Shown here: positions 26,871 to 35,063 of the stretch, one piece after another | Numbering within the stretch: the stretch's first letter is position 1 | Layout: every line of letters starts with the position of its first letter | Origin: Roseibium sp. TrichSKD4 | Lineage (GTDB): Bacteria; Pseudomonadota; Alphaproteobacteria; Rhizobiales; Stappiaceae | Length of the DNA: 64,000 bases | NCBI RefSeq assembly: GCF_000148725.1 | Contig: NZ_GL476315.1 | Location: 133,173-197,172, forward strand | Reading direction: 5' to 3' | Made by a program: the position numbers and the translations under genes | Notes under the pieces: model-generated | The model's input: the letters and a program-made list of their open reading frames with translations, nothing else | Database searches by the model: none | What the model was told of the DNA's origin: nothing

Positions 26871-27146
26871 TTAGGAAACGCGGCTTTCTTGAAAATCCTG
26901 TTCGTTGATGTCCGCTTCTTGAAAGAACTCGTCCTGATAGTATTCAATCATGCGCTTCAATGAACGTGTTTCTGTGGTGTTCGGTAGTAAATTGGCAAAT
27001 CCGGAAAACACCTCATAAAGCTGTTGATGTTCTGCAGGAGTGCGGACGGTTATGACTTCAAGAAGGGTGGCGGCATTCTTCGCCAGTGCGCTTGTATAGT
27101 CTTCGTTGATTGCTTCTCGTATTTCTTGTTCGTTCGTGGTCTTCAT
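26871..27146 (-). CDS. small acidic helical protein, inserted between tail genes X and D
   Basis: This 91-aa protein starts at ATG 27146 with GGAG upstream. It is acidic and helical (EQEIREAINEDYTSALAKNA; SLKRMIEYYQDEFFQEADIN). Convergent with tail gene X and followed upstream by an AT-rich leader, it looks like a separately acquired moron. No family recognised; a regulatory or antitoxin-like role cannot be judged. Confidence 0.55.
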   Translation of the reverse strand: MKTTNEQEIREAINEDYTSALAKNAATLLEVITVRTPAEHQQLYEVFSGFANLLPNTTETRSLKRMIEYYQDEFFQEADINEQDFQESRVS

Positions 27147-27168
27147 TGTGAATTCTCCATAACGAAAG

Positions 27169-27212
27169 TCGATGGGGTACTCGGCACAAATCGATGGGGT
27201 ACTCGGCACAAA
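27169..27212. repeat. tandem 22-bp direct repeat
   Basis: TCGATGGGGTACTCGGCACA followed by AA occurs twice head to tail with no mismatch, immediately upstream of the small acidic-protein gene. It may be an operator pair or a recombination remnant. Confidence 0.85.
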
Positions 27213-27723
27213 ACACAAAACAAGTTGACGTCTATCCCAAGGTAAACACCTTGAGAAATAACTCTGTTTATTTAAGCGGCGTTCGAGTACTAATCCTTCC
27301 GGAATATTATTGGAATGAGAGAACTTACCGCTAGAAATACAAGTTAAGTAGATGCTGCAATAAATACACAAAATTGCAACTCATGAGCCGTGAAAAGTGG
27401 AAAAATAACGAATTAAAGAGATAACATGCTGAAAATATGAGCAAAAATACGATTGGTTGAATTTCGGTTGTAGTATTAATTCACGGAATTTCAGTTATTA
27501 AGTGGGAAAATTCGCGAAATTTGTAGCGCATGCGAATCAAAATTATGTAATTTGTAGTATAGATTTTAATTTATATATCGTCATTTTTAGCATTATTATT
27601 GAATTCATTCAATTTTAAAGCCCTGCGACACTATGGAAGCCGAGTGGCCGTTTCTTCTGGGTCTCTTCATTCAAATTCCATCGGCAGTTAACCACCAATA
27701 CACCCAGTGAGCGTTGCAAGGTG
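27213..27723. other. AT-rich non-coding stretch between tail genes X and D
   Basis: About 500 bases with clearly lower GC than the neighbours and no convincing gene on either strand. The small inverted gene and tandem repeat lie at its left. The composition suggests foreign DNA inserted in the tail operon and a likely target of H-NS/MucR-like silencing; that role is inference. Confidence 0.6.
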
Positions 27724-28758
27724 ATGACAAATGACAACTGGAAAGTTGACTGGAAGGTCTTTGTCGGCGGCAAGGATCGATCTTCTGTCATGCATCCCTA
27801 TCTGCTGTCGGTGGGGGTGACGCTGATGGATGGTGGATCGGCAGACAAATGCCGGCTGTCCTTCAATGATGCGATTGGCGAAATAAAGCTGCCGCAACCG
27901 GGTGACCCTATCCAAATTGCTGTGAGGGGGAAGATTGTCTTTTCCGGGATCAGCGATGAGCCGGAGTTCATAATCAACAAGAATGGCGGCTCCCTGCTGT
28001 CTGTCTCTGGCAGCAGTGTCGACATGACAAGCGCCGTCAAAAAGCCGCTCTCCTTCCACATGGATGATGCAACGCTTGGTGATGTCATGCGCAAGGCGGC
28101 TGATCTGGCTGGCATTCGCAACATGCGCATTGACCCAGCTTTTGACCAGATCCGCCGCGACTATTGGCTGGTCAATCGCCAGAGCCTGATGTCGCTTGGG
28201 GACCGCTTTGCCCGTGAACTGGCAGGCACATTCAAGTTTGCCGGGGATGAGGCTGCGCTGGCAAAGCGCGGAACGGGTCTTGCTCCAAGTGGACTGCTGT
28301 TACCAACGGTGGTGGCGGAACGCGGAAAAAACCTGAAATCAGCCCGCGTCAAACCGCTCTCGCTGCGCCGGGTGTTCGGCTCAACCAAAGTCACTTGGTT
28401 CGACCAGAAGACAGGCCAGCACCGCGAAGTCGAAGAGCAGGGCGAAGCGGATGCCGGAGACGTTGATGCTGTAAATGTCACGCGCCTTCTGGCAGCCAGT
28501 GAAGATCAGGCGCGTGAGCAGGCATCTGCCCGCAACCGGGAAAGCGCGCAAAACCGGGGCTCTGGCCGGATTACCATTGATCCCAACGCCCAGCCGGAAG
28601 GTTTGTGTGTGCTGAAAGGCGCGCGGGTCGGCGTTGATGGCAATTACCGGATTGGTCAGGTCGATCACACCGGTTCCAAGCCGAGCGGCTCAATCACACA
28701 AATGTCGGTTCGCCATCCGCAAGGCGGGGCGGGCAAGGACACGCGGCCCACCCGCTGA
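27724..28758 (+). CDS. phage late protein D (tail/spike hub)
   Basis: This 344-aa protein fits the P2 gpD family of tail hub/baseplate proteins: WKVDWKVFVGGKDRSSVMHP at the start, DPIQIAVRGKIVFSGISDEP in the beta domain, DDATLGDVMRKAADLAG in the middle and the C-terminal VDHTGSKPSGSITQMSVRHP. It is the last tail gene; a terminator follows. ATG 27724 and GTG 27721 are both possible. Confidence 0.88.
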   Translation: MTNDNWKVDWKVFVGGKDRSSVMHPYLLSVGVTLMDGGSADKCRLSFNDAIGEIKLPQPGDPIQIAVRGKIVFSGISDEPEFIINKNGGSLLSVSGSSVDMTSAVKKPLSFHMDDATLGDVMRKAADLAGIRNMRIDPAFDQIRRDYWLVNRQSLMSLGDRFARELAGTFKFAGDEAALAKRGTGLAPSGLLLPTVVAERGKNLKSARVKPLSLRRVFGSTKVTWFDQKTGQHREVEEQGEADAGDVDAVNVTRLLAASEDQAREQASARNRESAQNRGSGRITIDPNAQPEGLCVLKGARVGVDGNYRIGQVDHTGSKPSGSITQMSVRHPQGGAGKDTRPTR

Positions 28759-28786
28759 GATCCCGACACTTTCAAATCATCACAGT

Positions 28787-28811
28787 GCCTGCCGGTTCGG
28801 CGGGCTTTTTT
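28787..28811 (+). terminator. rho-independent terminator after tail gene D
   Basis: An 8-bp stem GCCTGCCG / CGGCGGGC (one G-T pair) with a 3-base loop and six T. It separates the tail operon from the lysis genes. Confidence 0.9.
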
Positions 28812-28831
28812 CATTGAAAATGGAGACCTGC

Positions 28832-29746
28832 ATGCTTGGAAAGGGAAGGGCGGAAGCCCTGGATGATGGTGCGTTTGAAGCACTGGCAATTGAGCTGGCT
28901 TGTCCCCCTCAAAATCTGGAGGCCATTGCCAAGGTGGAATCCAAAGGATTTGGGTGGTTTCCAGATGGCCGGATCAAGATCCTTTTTGAAAAACATTGGT
29001 TCTACAGGCTTTTGAAAGGCGCAAAGCGCAAACAAGCGGTGGCGGCTGGTTTGGCGCGGCGCAAGTGGATTGCTCCCAAAAAGGGCGGATACAGGGACCA
29101 GAGCACGCCGGATGATCGGTATGCGCTGCTGGCGCGCGCGATGGACATCGATGTTGAGGCCGCGCTTCAGTCCATCTCCATGGGAACCTACCAGATCATG
29201 GGGTTCAACTATAAGACTTGCGGGTTCTCCAGCGCCGGGGAGATGTGGGCTGCTTTTCTCGACAGCGAGAAGCACCAGCTTCGCGCCTTCGCGAACTTCC
29301 TGAAAGAAAAGGGTCTGGTTCGCGCGTTTCAAACCGGGGAGTTTGAACAGGTTGAAGAGATCTATAACGGTGGTGGTCTCAACGGCACCTATGCCGCCCG
29401 AATGAAAAAATGGACGGCGAAACTTGGGGCTGGCAAATGGGCGGATTGGGATCCGACCTCTGTTGTGATCAATCACCCCATGGAGCATCCACCAGTTCCC
29501 AATTCCAAACCGCTCGCGAAAAGCCGGACGGTGGCCGGTTCTGGTATTGCCGGGGTGGGTGGTGCATCCATTCTTGTCGAACCCGTCCAGAAGGTGGTGG
29601 AGGTCGTGGAAGGGCAGGAAGCTGCCTTCAGCGGTGGCGACCTGACCGCCATGGTCATCGGGCTCGTGGTGGTCGCTGGTGCTCTCTTCGCGCTTTATGC
29701 GCGTTGGGATGACGCGGGCAGGCCGTTGCCATGGGGCGAGGCCTGA
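28832..29746 (+). CDS. endolysin: N-acetylmuramidase domain with C-terminal transmembrane segment
   Basis: This 304-aa protein has an N-terminal DUF3380-type muramidase: AIAKVESKGFGWFPDGRIKI contains the expected catalytic Glu, and FEKHWFYRLL, LQSISMGTYQIMGFNYKTCG and VEEIYNGGGLNGTYAARMKK are typical of the family. Residues about 270-292 (MVIGLVVVAGALFALYARW) form a transmembrane segment near the C-terminus. GGAG precedes the ATG. A terminal membrane anchor suggests that release or activation depends on holin/pinholin action. Confidence 0.85.
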   Translation: MLGKGRAEALDDGAFEALAIELACPPQNLEAIAKVESKGFGWFPDGRIKILFEKHWFYRLLKGAKRKQAVAAGLARRKWIAPKKGGYRDQSTPDDRYALLARAMDIDVEAALQSISMGTYQIMGFNYKTCGFSSAGEMWAAFLDSEKHQLRAFANFLKEKGLVRAFQTGEFEQVEEIYNGGGLNGTYAARMKKWTAKLGAGKWADWDPTSVVINHPMEHPPVPNSKPLAKSRTVAGSGIAGVGGASILVEPVQKVVEVVEGQEAAFSGGDLTAMVIGLVVVAGALFALYARWDDAGRPLPWGEA

Positions 29747-30021
29747 TGTTCGGCCTTCCATCAATGAACTTGATCGGGGCGGCGGGGCTCGGCGTCCTGA
29801 TCGCTCTCGGCGCTGGTTATGGTTGGGGCAGGCTGGATGGCACGGCTCTGACCAAGGCCGCAATTGAACGCGCGTTGCGCAAAGCAGAAAAATCCACCGA
29901 GGATGCAATCAATGAACTCGCGGAAGAAGCTGACCGGGCTCGTATGCGCCGGCGCAATTGCCTTGATCGTCGGGGGCGTGTGGTCCTTCGCAAACAACGA
30001 GTGCGTCAAAACCGAAACTGA
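29746..30021 (+). CDS. Rz-like inner-membrane spanin candidate
   Basis: This 91-aa protein overlaps the endolysin stop by one base (TGATG). It has an N-terminal transmembrane segment (NLIGAAGLGVLIALGAGYGW) and a charged helical region (IERALRKAEKSTEDAINELA, then EEADRARMRRR), the layout of an i-spanin. It lies in the lysis cassette with an overlapping second-frame gene, as Rz/Rz1 pairs do. Confidence 0.6.
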   Translation: MFGLPSMNLIGAAGLGVLIALGAGYGWGRLDGTALTKAAIERALRKAEKSTEDAINELAEEADRARMRRRNCLDRRGRVVLRKQRVRQNRN

Positions 30022-30173
30022 ACCTGACGGCTCGGCAGATCGTCGGAACGTCCCTGATCGGAGCTGAAGGCAGGACGCTGCAAGATCAGGAGAAAATTGA
30101 CAACACGGTTGCCGGACTATGCGGGGCCGGAACCTGGACCAAATCGGAATGTCAGAGACACGAGGCGCACTGA
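29912..30173 (+). CDS. second lysis-cassette protein in an overlapping frame, with an apparent +1-base frameshift
   Basis: It starts at 29912 inside the Rz-like gene. The frame gives a hydrophobic N-terminus (MNSRKKLTGLVCAGAIALIV) and then changes to the frame of KPKLNLTARQIVGTSLIGAE at an A4 run (about 30005-30010), ending CQRHEAH at 30173. If one A is dropped, a single 86-aa protein results, with a Cys near residue 12 and a C-terminal Cys pair. It may be an Rz1-type outer-membrane partner; the lipobox is not canonical. The extra A may be a sequencing error. Confidence 0.5.
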
Positions 30174-30532
30174 TGGATATCGAGCAACATTTTGGCGTCA
30201 AGATCTCTGCGCTTGTGGCAGGCCTTGTCGGGGCAGTGGTCAGTTTGACCTTCATGCGTGATCTAAGTCCGGCGCGGGCATTGCTTTACATCATCACCGG
30301 GACAGCCTGTGCGGCCTATGGCACGCCCTTGGTGGTGAAATGGCTCAGCCTGACAGGCCCAACGGAAAACGGGATCGCGTTTATAACCGGCATGGTCGGG
30401 ATGAATATTCTGGCTGGTGTCTTCAAGATCAGTGAGCGGTTCAAGCGCGAGCCGGTCAAGACGTATCACGCGATCAAAAACGCGCCGCTGGATGCTTTGA
30501 AAGACAAGAAGCCGGACGGAGGGTCCGGCTGA
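30173..30532 (+). CDS. holin-like phage membrane protein
   Basis: This 119-aa protein overlaps the previous stop (TGATG). It has hydrophobic segments at about residues 11-29 (ISALVAGLVGAVVSLTFM), 35-58 and 70-90, a charged C-terminus (KDKKPDGGSG) and lies between lysis genes. Three membrane segments with a charged tail fit a class I holin. Confidence 0.6.
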   Translation: MDIEQHFGVKISALVAGLVGAVVSLTFMRDLSPARALLYIITGTACAAYGTPLVVKWLSLTGPTENGIAFITGMVGMNILAGVFKISERFKREPVKTYHAIKNAPLDALKDKKPDGGSG

Positions 30533-30831
30533 TGGAGAACTTTCATCTCTGGCTCACGGTGATCCTCGATCCGATTGCGGGAACCGTGATCCTGATTGCC
30601 CTGCTGATCAATCCCTGGCTGAAGGTCGCGCCGCTTTGGCATCGTTTGGGAATGACATTGGCTGCGGCGGGGCTCGATGGGCAGACCTTTCGAAATTACG
30701 TCGCGCTGACAACCGGCATGGCACCTCGCGATAGTGAAATCCCGTGGTGGGTGCTCAAAGACCTTGGACTGGTCCTGCTCGCGTTTCACTTCCTGTTTTT
30801 GTGTTTGAGGAAGTGCAAGGAAGCAGGCTGA
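30532..30831 (+). CDS. phage membrane protein, last gene of the lysis cassette
   Basis: This 99-aa protein overlaps the previous stop by one base. It has transmembrane segments at about residues 6-27 (WLTVILDPIAGTVILIALLI) and 78-93 (LGLVLLAFHFLFLCL). It could be an additional holin or antiholin. No family recognised. Confidence 0.6.
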   Translation: MENFHLWLTVILDPIAGTVILIALLINPWLKVAPLWHRLGMTLAAAGLDGQTFRNYVALTTGMAPRDSEIPWWVLKDLGLVLLAFHFLFLCLRKCKEAG

Positions 30832-30867
30832 TTTTTATCAGGGAGTTAGTAGTTTACTTACCCTTCA

Positions 30868-31071
30868 ATGAGGTTTCTGCTCACGGCAGTGATTCTATTT
30901 ACCGGCACTGTGTTTTATACCGCTGGTCCGAAGGGTTTCGCGAAGTCGCTCTTTGGGCAGTCAACTGGGGAGGGCGTCTGGGTGATTGACCGTTGCCAGA
31001 CGCTCTTCTCTATTGGGGCCATCGATGTGCGAAGGATGGAGATCACACGTGCGAGACCTAAGGGTTTCTAA
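30868..31071 (+). CDS. possible small secreted or membrane protein
   Basis: A 67-aa frame with a hydrophobic N-terminus (MRFLLTAVILFTGTVFYTAG) and no visible ribosome-binding site. It lies in the boundary between the lysis cassette and the cargo. Could be spurious. Confidence 0.3.
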   Translation: MRFLLTAVILFTGTVFYTAGPKGFAKSLFGQSTGEGVWVIDRCQTLFSIGAIDVRRMEITRARPKGF

Positions 31072-31133
31072 GATGTGAGTGCCGCTATTTCATAGACAAC
31101 GAGCCAATTGCTTCGTGGATGTTGCCTGACTGC

Positions 31134-32024
31134 TTAAGACGTTTGACAGAAGGCATCTCTCAATAATTCTGAGGCCTTTGACAGCCTTTTGTTCGATCTC
31201 CAGATCACACCTACATCCATTTTCGGGATGGGTTCAGCTATATCAATTCGCTCAATACGTCGCCCGTCTAAGGTCCAAGGACGATAAACCACGTCGCTCA
31301 AAATAGTAACAGCGCCTCCAATGCCGACAAAGTTTCGAACCGCTTCAATGGAGGATGAGGCAAACTTCACTTTCGGAGAAGTTATTGGGTTTTTCCAATA
31401 GGAGAGCGCCTGTTTTTCGGCTTCATCAGAGCGCAACACCGCATAAGGTTCGCTTGCAACGTCTGTTAAGCTTATTTGTTTGTAGTCTGCGAATGGATGA
31501 TTACTGGCGACCCAAAGACGGCGGGCAGATACATGAAATGTTTTGTTTTCAATATTGGTTTTTCCTGAAATATTTGAAGTTAGCACGAGTGCTAGATCGA
31601 GCTCATCATCGTTGATTTTTCTTTCCAATTCCTCCCTGAAATCTTCGGAAACGTCCAGAATGATTTCTGGATATCTTCGTGCGAAACGCTCAATTACTGG
31701 AAATGCAAAATAACTTGATAGTGTCCAACTCATGCCGAGTCGAACGTTTCCAGTAACGCAATGGGCTTCAGATTTAACATTTCGTAAAGCCGCGTTGAGC
31801 TCGGTTGAAATGATATGTGCGTGACTTTTAAACCGATGCCCCGCATTCGTTAATCTTAGGTGTCGTGGAAGGCGTTCAAAGAGTTCAACTCCTAGATGCG
31901 CCTCTAGCTCCTTGATGGATATCGTAATTGTCGATTGGGATACATTCAAAGCGCGGGCCGCAGCAGAAATCTGCTGTGTTTCTGCGACAGCTAAAAAGTA
32001 GGTTATTTGCCGTGTTGATATCAT
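31134..32024 (-). CDS. LysR-family transcriptional regulator
   Basis: This 296-aa regulator has an N-terminal winged HTH (TYFLAVAETQQISAAARALN, then VSQSTITISIKELEAHLGV) and a C-terminal substrate-binding domain (GNVRLGMSWTLSSYFAFPVI). It is divergent from the small gene at 32116 with a 91-base AT-rich gap, where LysR binding would be expected. Target and inducer are unknown. Confidence 0.9.
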   Translation of the reverse strand: MISTRQITYFLAVAETQQISAAARALNVSQSTITISIKELEAHLGVELFERLPRHLRLTNAGHRFKSHAHIISTELNAALRNVKSEAHCVTGNVRLGMSWTLSSYFAFPVIERFARRYPEIILDVSEDFREELERKINDDELDLALVLTSNISGKTNIENKTFHVSARRLWVASNHPFADYKQISLTDVASEPYAVLRSDEAEKQALSYWKNPITSPKVKFASSSIEAVRNFVGIGGAVTILSDVVYRPWTLDGRRIERIDIAEPIPKMDVGVIWRSNKRLSKASELLRDAFCQTS

Positions 32025-32115
32025 ATGAAAAAAATCAATACCGACTATTTAGTATTTGAAATTTAAATGTATTTATTGCTGTGTCAAGGTCGCTCTGCTT
32101 ACGTGGAGATAGGTC

Positions 32116-32400
32116 ATGAAATTAAAGGAAGAACGCTTACATTCTGAGGTTTATAGGGGCAATGAAGGAAAGTCAGAGGATGCTGCTTCAGCTCCAGATG
32201 GCAATGACCTGCTGAGCCATAGTTTGCCACAAGACGTACCTAAGAGGAAATCGGACTGGCTCTCCGTTTTAAAAAGTTTTTTGAGATCCTTTCGAACGCG
32301 AACTGGCGAAGAACAAACCCCCGATTTCACAAACATGGGAAACACTGATTTCTCAGAACCAAATTGGCACGGGCATTGGCAATCAACAAAATGGCTATAA
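32116..32400 (+). CDS. small hydrophilic protein, unknown
   Basis: A 94-aa frame with GGAG 8 bases before the ATG. It is polar, with KSDWLSVLKSFLRSFRTRTG in the middle and a Trp-rich end (EPNWHGHWQSTKWL). It is divergent from the LysR gene, which supports it being real, but there is no recognised family. A − strand frame over it lacks good signals. Confidence 0.4.
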   Translation: MKLKEERLHSEVYRGNEGKSEDAASAPDGNDLLSHSLPQDVPKRKSDWLSVLKSFLRSFRTRTGEEQTPDFTNMGNTDFSEPNWHGHWQSTKWL

Positions 32401-32491
32401 GCAGCGTAATCTGGGTGACTTTTTAGACCGATTATATTTGTCGGCAGTACCAACTGACCTGTTTGGAAATCTTGTTTGAGGAGCGTCATTC

Positions 32492-32893
32492 GTGAGTAAA
32501 GTGATGCATGGCCGGTGTCTTTGCGGAGATATCGAGTTTCAGGCGATAGTCCCGAAAAAGGAATACTACGCCTGCCATTGTAATATGTGCCAAAAATGGT
32601 CGTCGGGGCTTCACTTCAGTGTAATAGCTGAAGAATTGAATCTTAGAGCACATGAAAACTTGCAGACCTTCCGGTCGTCTGAGAGCGCGGAAAGAGGTTT
32701 CTGTCGCCGTTGTGGTAGTAGTGTCCTTTATCGCAACGACAAGTCCAATCTGCTGGTTGTTAACCTTGGTTTGTTTGATCAGAGGCAGGACTTTATGATC
32801 GTCACCGAACTCTTCATTGATCAAGGCCTTTGTTCGCTAGACGGCGGGCATAATCGGCTATCCGAAAAAGATATGGAAATGCGTGACTTATAA
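32492..32893 (+). CDS. GFA-family (glutathione-dependent formaldehyde-activating-like) protein
   Basis: This 133-aa zinc-binding protein has the GFA cysteine pattern: GRCLCGDIEFQA, YYACHCNMCQKWSSG and GFCRRCGSSVLYRN. Such proteins have a Mss4-like fold; true glutathione-formaldehyde activity is known for only a few. It starts at GTG with GAGGAG upstream and overlaps the following GNAT gene. Confidence 0.88.
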   Translation: MSKVMHGRCLCGDIEFQAIVPKKEYYACHCNMCQKWSSGLHFSVIAEELNLRAHENLQTFRSSESAERGFCRRCGSSVLYRNDKSNLLVVNLGLFDQRQDFMIVTELFIDQGLCSLDGGHNRLSEKDMEMRDL

Positions 32894-33326
32894 GGAGTTT
32901 CAAATCATTTTCTCGTCTGAGTTGGAAATCAAGAAAATAGCCGCCGAGGAAGCGATTGATATTCGTCATCGGGTTATGTGGCCTGATCGTCCTCGGAGGG
33001 ATGTTATCCTGGCAGATGACATGAAAGCCCTGCACTTTGGTGCTTTCAAGAACGGACAGTTAGTTGCTGTTGGCAGTTTTTTTAACGACAGTGGGGTCGT
33101 CCGACTGCGTAAGCTAGCGGTTGAACATGAACACCAAGGCAACGGTATCGCCAGTAACTTGCTGCATACCGCGATAGAAGTGCTTCGTCGTGAAGGATGC
33201 ACGCGAATTTGGTGTGATGCACGTGTTTCAGCGTCCGAATTTTATCTGCGGAATGGTTTCAGTCTGGACGCGCGTGTCTTTCAGAAAAGGGGTAAAGACT
33301 ACGTTGTCGCAAATCGAGCCCTGTAA
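32883..33326 (+). CDS. GNAT-family N-acetyltransferase
   Basis: This 147-aa protein has the acetyl-CoA motif A LRKLAVEHEHQGNGIASNLL (Q/R-x-x-G-x-G/A type) and motif B RIWCDARVSASEFYLRNGFS. Its GTG start overlaps the GFA gene by 11 bases, so the two are coupled. Substrate unknown; probably a small-molecule acetyltransferase. Confidence 0.9.
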   Translation: MTYKEFQIIFSSELEIKKIAAEEAIDIRHRVMWPDRPRRDVILADDMKALHFGAFKNGQLVAVGSFFNDSGVVRLRKLAVEHEHQGNGIASNLLHTAIEVLRREGCTRIWCDARVSASEFYLRNGFSLDARVFQKRGKDYVVANRAL

Positions 33327-33537
33327 AAGAGCTGGTCGTGCGGGTTAAGCGAACCTTCGCATTCGAAAAAGCTACTGGATCATGTTTTCGGTCTTGGCAC
33401 CTTGAGGGTGAAGACGGGAAACCACTGTTTCCCGATATCGAGCAATCGAGGTGGCGCAGCGAATGTATGGAAGCTCCTATCGTGAAATTTGTATTGGAAA
33501 TGTCGAGCTCCTATATATGAAGGGCAGGGAGCTTCCG

Positions 33538-34200
33538 ATGTACGAAAAACTGAAGTATTTTCTTGGTGGTGCGATAGCTACGCTGGGTGTTGTCGTAACG
33601 ATTACAGACCCCGAGACACTTGAGAATGTGCTGACCTTCCCTGACCGTTTGTCGAGTCACTTTAAGGATGACGAAGCCTCACAAGTGGATTTGGTTGCAG
33701 CTAAAATCATCCTTGAAGCCCGCCTCAGTCGTGTTTTTGAAGAGAAGCTTGATCTTCCAGATGCAAGCAAGGACAAACTTGCAGCGCACTTCGCGGATAA
33801 ATGCACAGCCGGGATTGCCGATACGGCAAGTTTTGGAAACGATTTCTCGTTTGTCGGCAGTAGGGCTGTCATTCGAGAGCCGATGGACAGAGGGGCAACC
33901 TTCGAAACCGTCTCCGGCAACATCGCTACGTCAATCAAATCATTGCCGGTTCTGACAACTGGCTGTTCCTATTATGCTGGCGTTGTTTTGGGTCAAATGG
34001 GCCCGCTTGAATACCGGGACTTTGTCGAGAAACCATCTTCAGTCCCCCTACAAAACGGAGCGATACGATTGGTGGCAGGTGGTGGGTTGTTTGCGCTGCC
34101 AATAGTTTATGAGGCAATGCAAACCACAGTAGGAGACGGGAGCCAGCCTTCAGGCATCATAATTGATTCAGTTGGCGCTTCTTTTGATCTTAATAATTAA
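33538..34200 (+). CDS. anchored protein of unknown function
   Basis: This 220-aa protein has a hydrophobic segment near its N-terminus (about residues 8-25, FLGGAIATLGVVVTI), then a helical and beta-rich region (KIILEARLSRVFEEKLDLPD; TTGCSYYAGVVLGQMG). No known domain is recognised. ATG 33538 with AGGGAG upstream is chosen; an ATG at 33517 is also in frame. The 238 bases that follow (34201-34438) hold nothing convincing. Confidence 0.55.
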   Translation: MYEKLKYFLGGAIATLGVVVTITDPETLENVLTFPDRLSSHFKDDEASQVDLVAAKIILEARLSRVFEEKLDLPDASKDKLAAHFADKCTAGIADTASFGNDFSFVGSRAVIREPMDRGATFETVSGNIATSIKSLPVLTTGCSYYAGVVLGQMGPLEYRDFVEKPSSVPLQNGAIRLVAGGGLFALPIVYEAMQTTVGDGSQPSGIIIDSVGASFDLNN

Positions 34201-34438
34201 TACCCGAATGATACACGTATTTCTAAATCGAAAATAGCGCGCCTCTATTCCAGTTGTAAGGTCGAGCAAAAGTTGTCGGCTCCAAGCGCCATAATCGCTG
34301 GTGCATTTTGGTGGTTCTTGATCAGGGTAGCGGAAGCTCAAATTAAGCGGTTGTTTTGGCGATTTTGGCTATTCTCTCTGGCTGATTGTAGGGATGGTTG
34401 CGAAGAATATCTTCGAGCTTTCTATGGAAGGTTACACT

Positions 34439-34999
34439 TTACCGCTTCAGGCCAATGTGGTGGTCGGCGAAGATGTTTTGTTGATCACCGGCGCTTGCCT
34501 CGTGACATGTTGAACATACCTCCCTTGGCATTAATTCTGCGGTTGTGGAATAAGGTTCTGGATGGTGCCCGAATTGGAAAAAGCCCAGATATCCTGTTTC
34601 CGCCGTATAACGCTCGGTGTCCTTGATGATCATGCCGAGACCATTATAGTGGCTTTCGGAAACGGGTTCTCCAGCCTCCGCTGGGTGTGCAGGTGTGAAT
34701 TCCTTCGCAATCTGCGTTCCGTTCGGCCAAACCCCTGTTGCCATTTAAATCGCAAATGACTGAGGTTCGACGTATGTGTCGATGTATTCGTCATTCGGGA
34801 TGGGTAGGTTGTCGATAATGTTGACTGTCCCTTTCGGAAGGAGCGTTGTTCCAACGTTGACCCATTGGAGATAGTGCGGAGGGCGATTAAGCGTTCCATC
34901 TTTGTTGATGGAAACTGGCAGTTTGACTTCCTTATTGGTTGCCGCTCCAACGCTGGCAAAAATGAATAAAATTGTGATGGCAGCTATGGTTCTCTTCAT
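34439..34999 (-). pseudogene. cytochrome P460-family gene interrupted by an in-frame TAA
   Basis: The first part (from ATG 34999) has a signal peptide and the P460 N-terminal pattern (PPHYLQWVNVGTTLLP). It ends at TAA (34745-34747), and the same frame resumes at once with MATGVWPNGTQIAKEFTPAH and runs to the c-type heme site CSTCH near the C-terminus, ending FADHHIGLKR. Without the TAA it would be one 186-aa cytochrome P460. The stop is followed directly by ATG, so the second half could in principle be re-initiated, but it would lack a signal peptide. Likely a nonsense mutation. Confidence 0.75.
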
Positions 35000-35063
35000 C
35001 TGAAACACCGTCTGAGGAAAAGGGCAGCCTTCTGCAGCACAAGGTTACAGAAGGTTGCTTGCA

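Noticed and set aside
34273-34626. 117-codon + strand frame
   Set aside because: Mostly antisense to the P460 C-terminal part, which carries a real heme motif.
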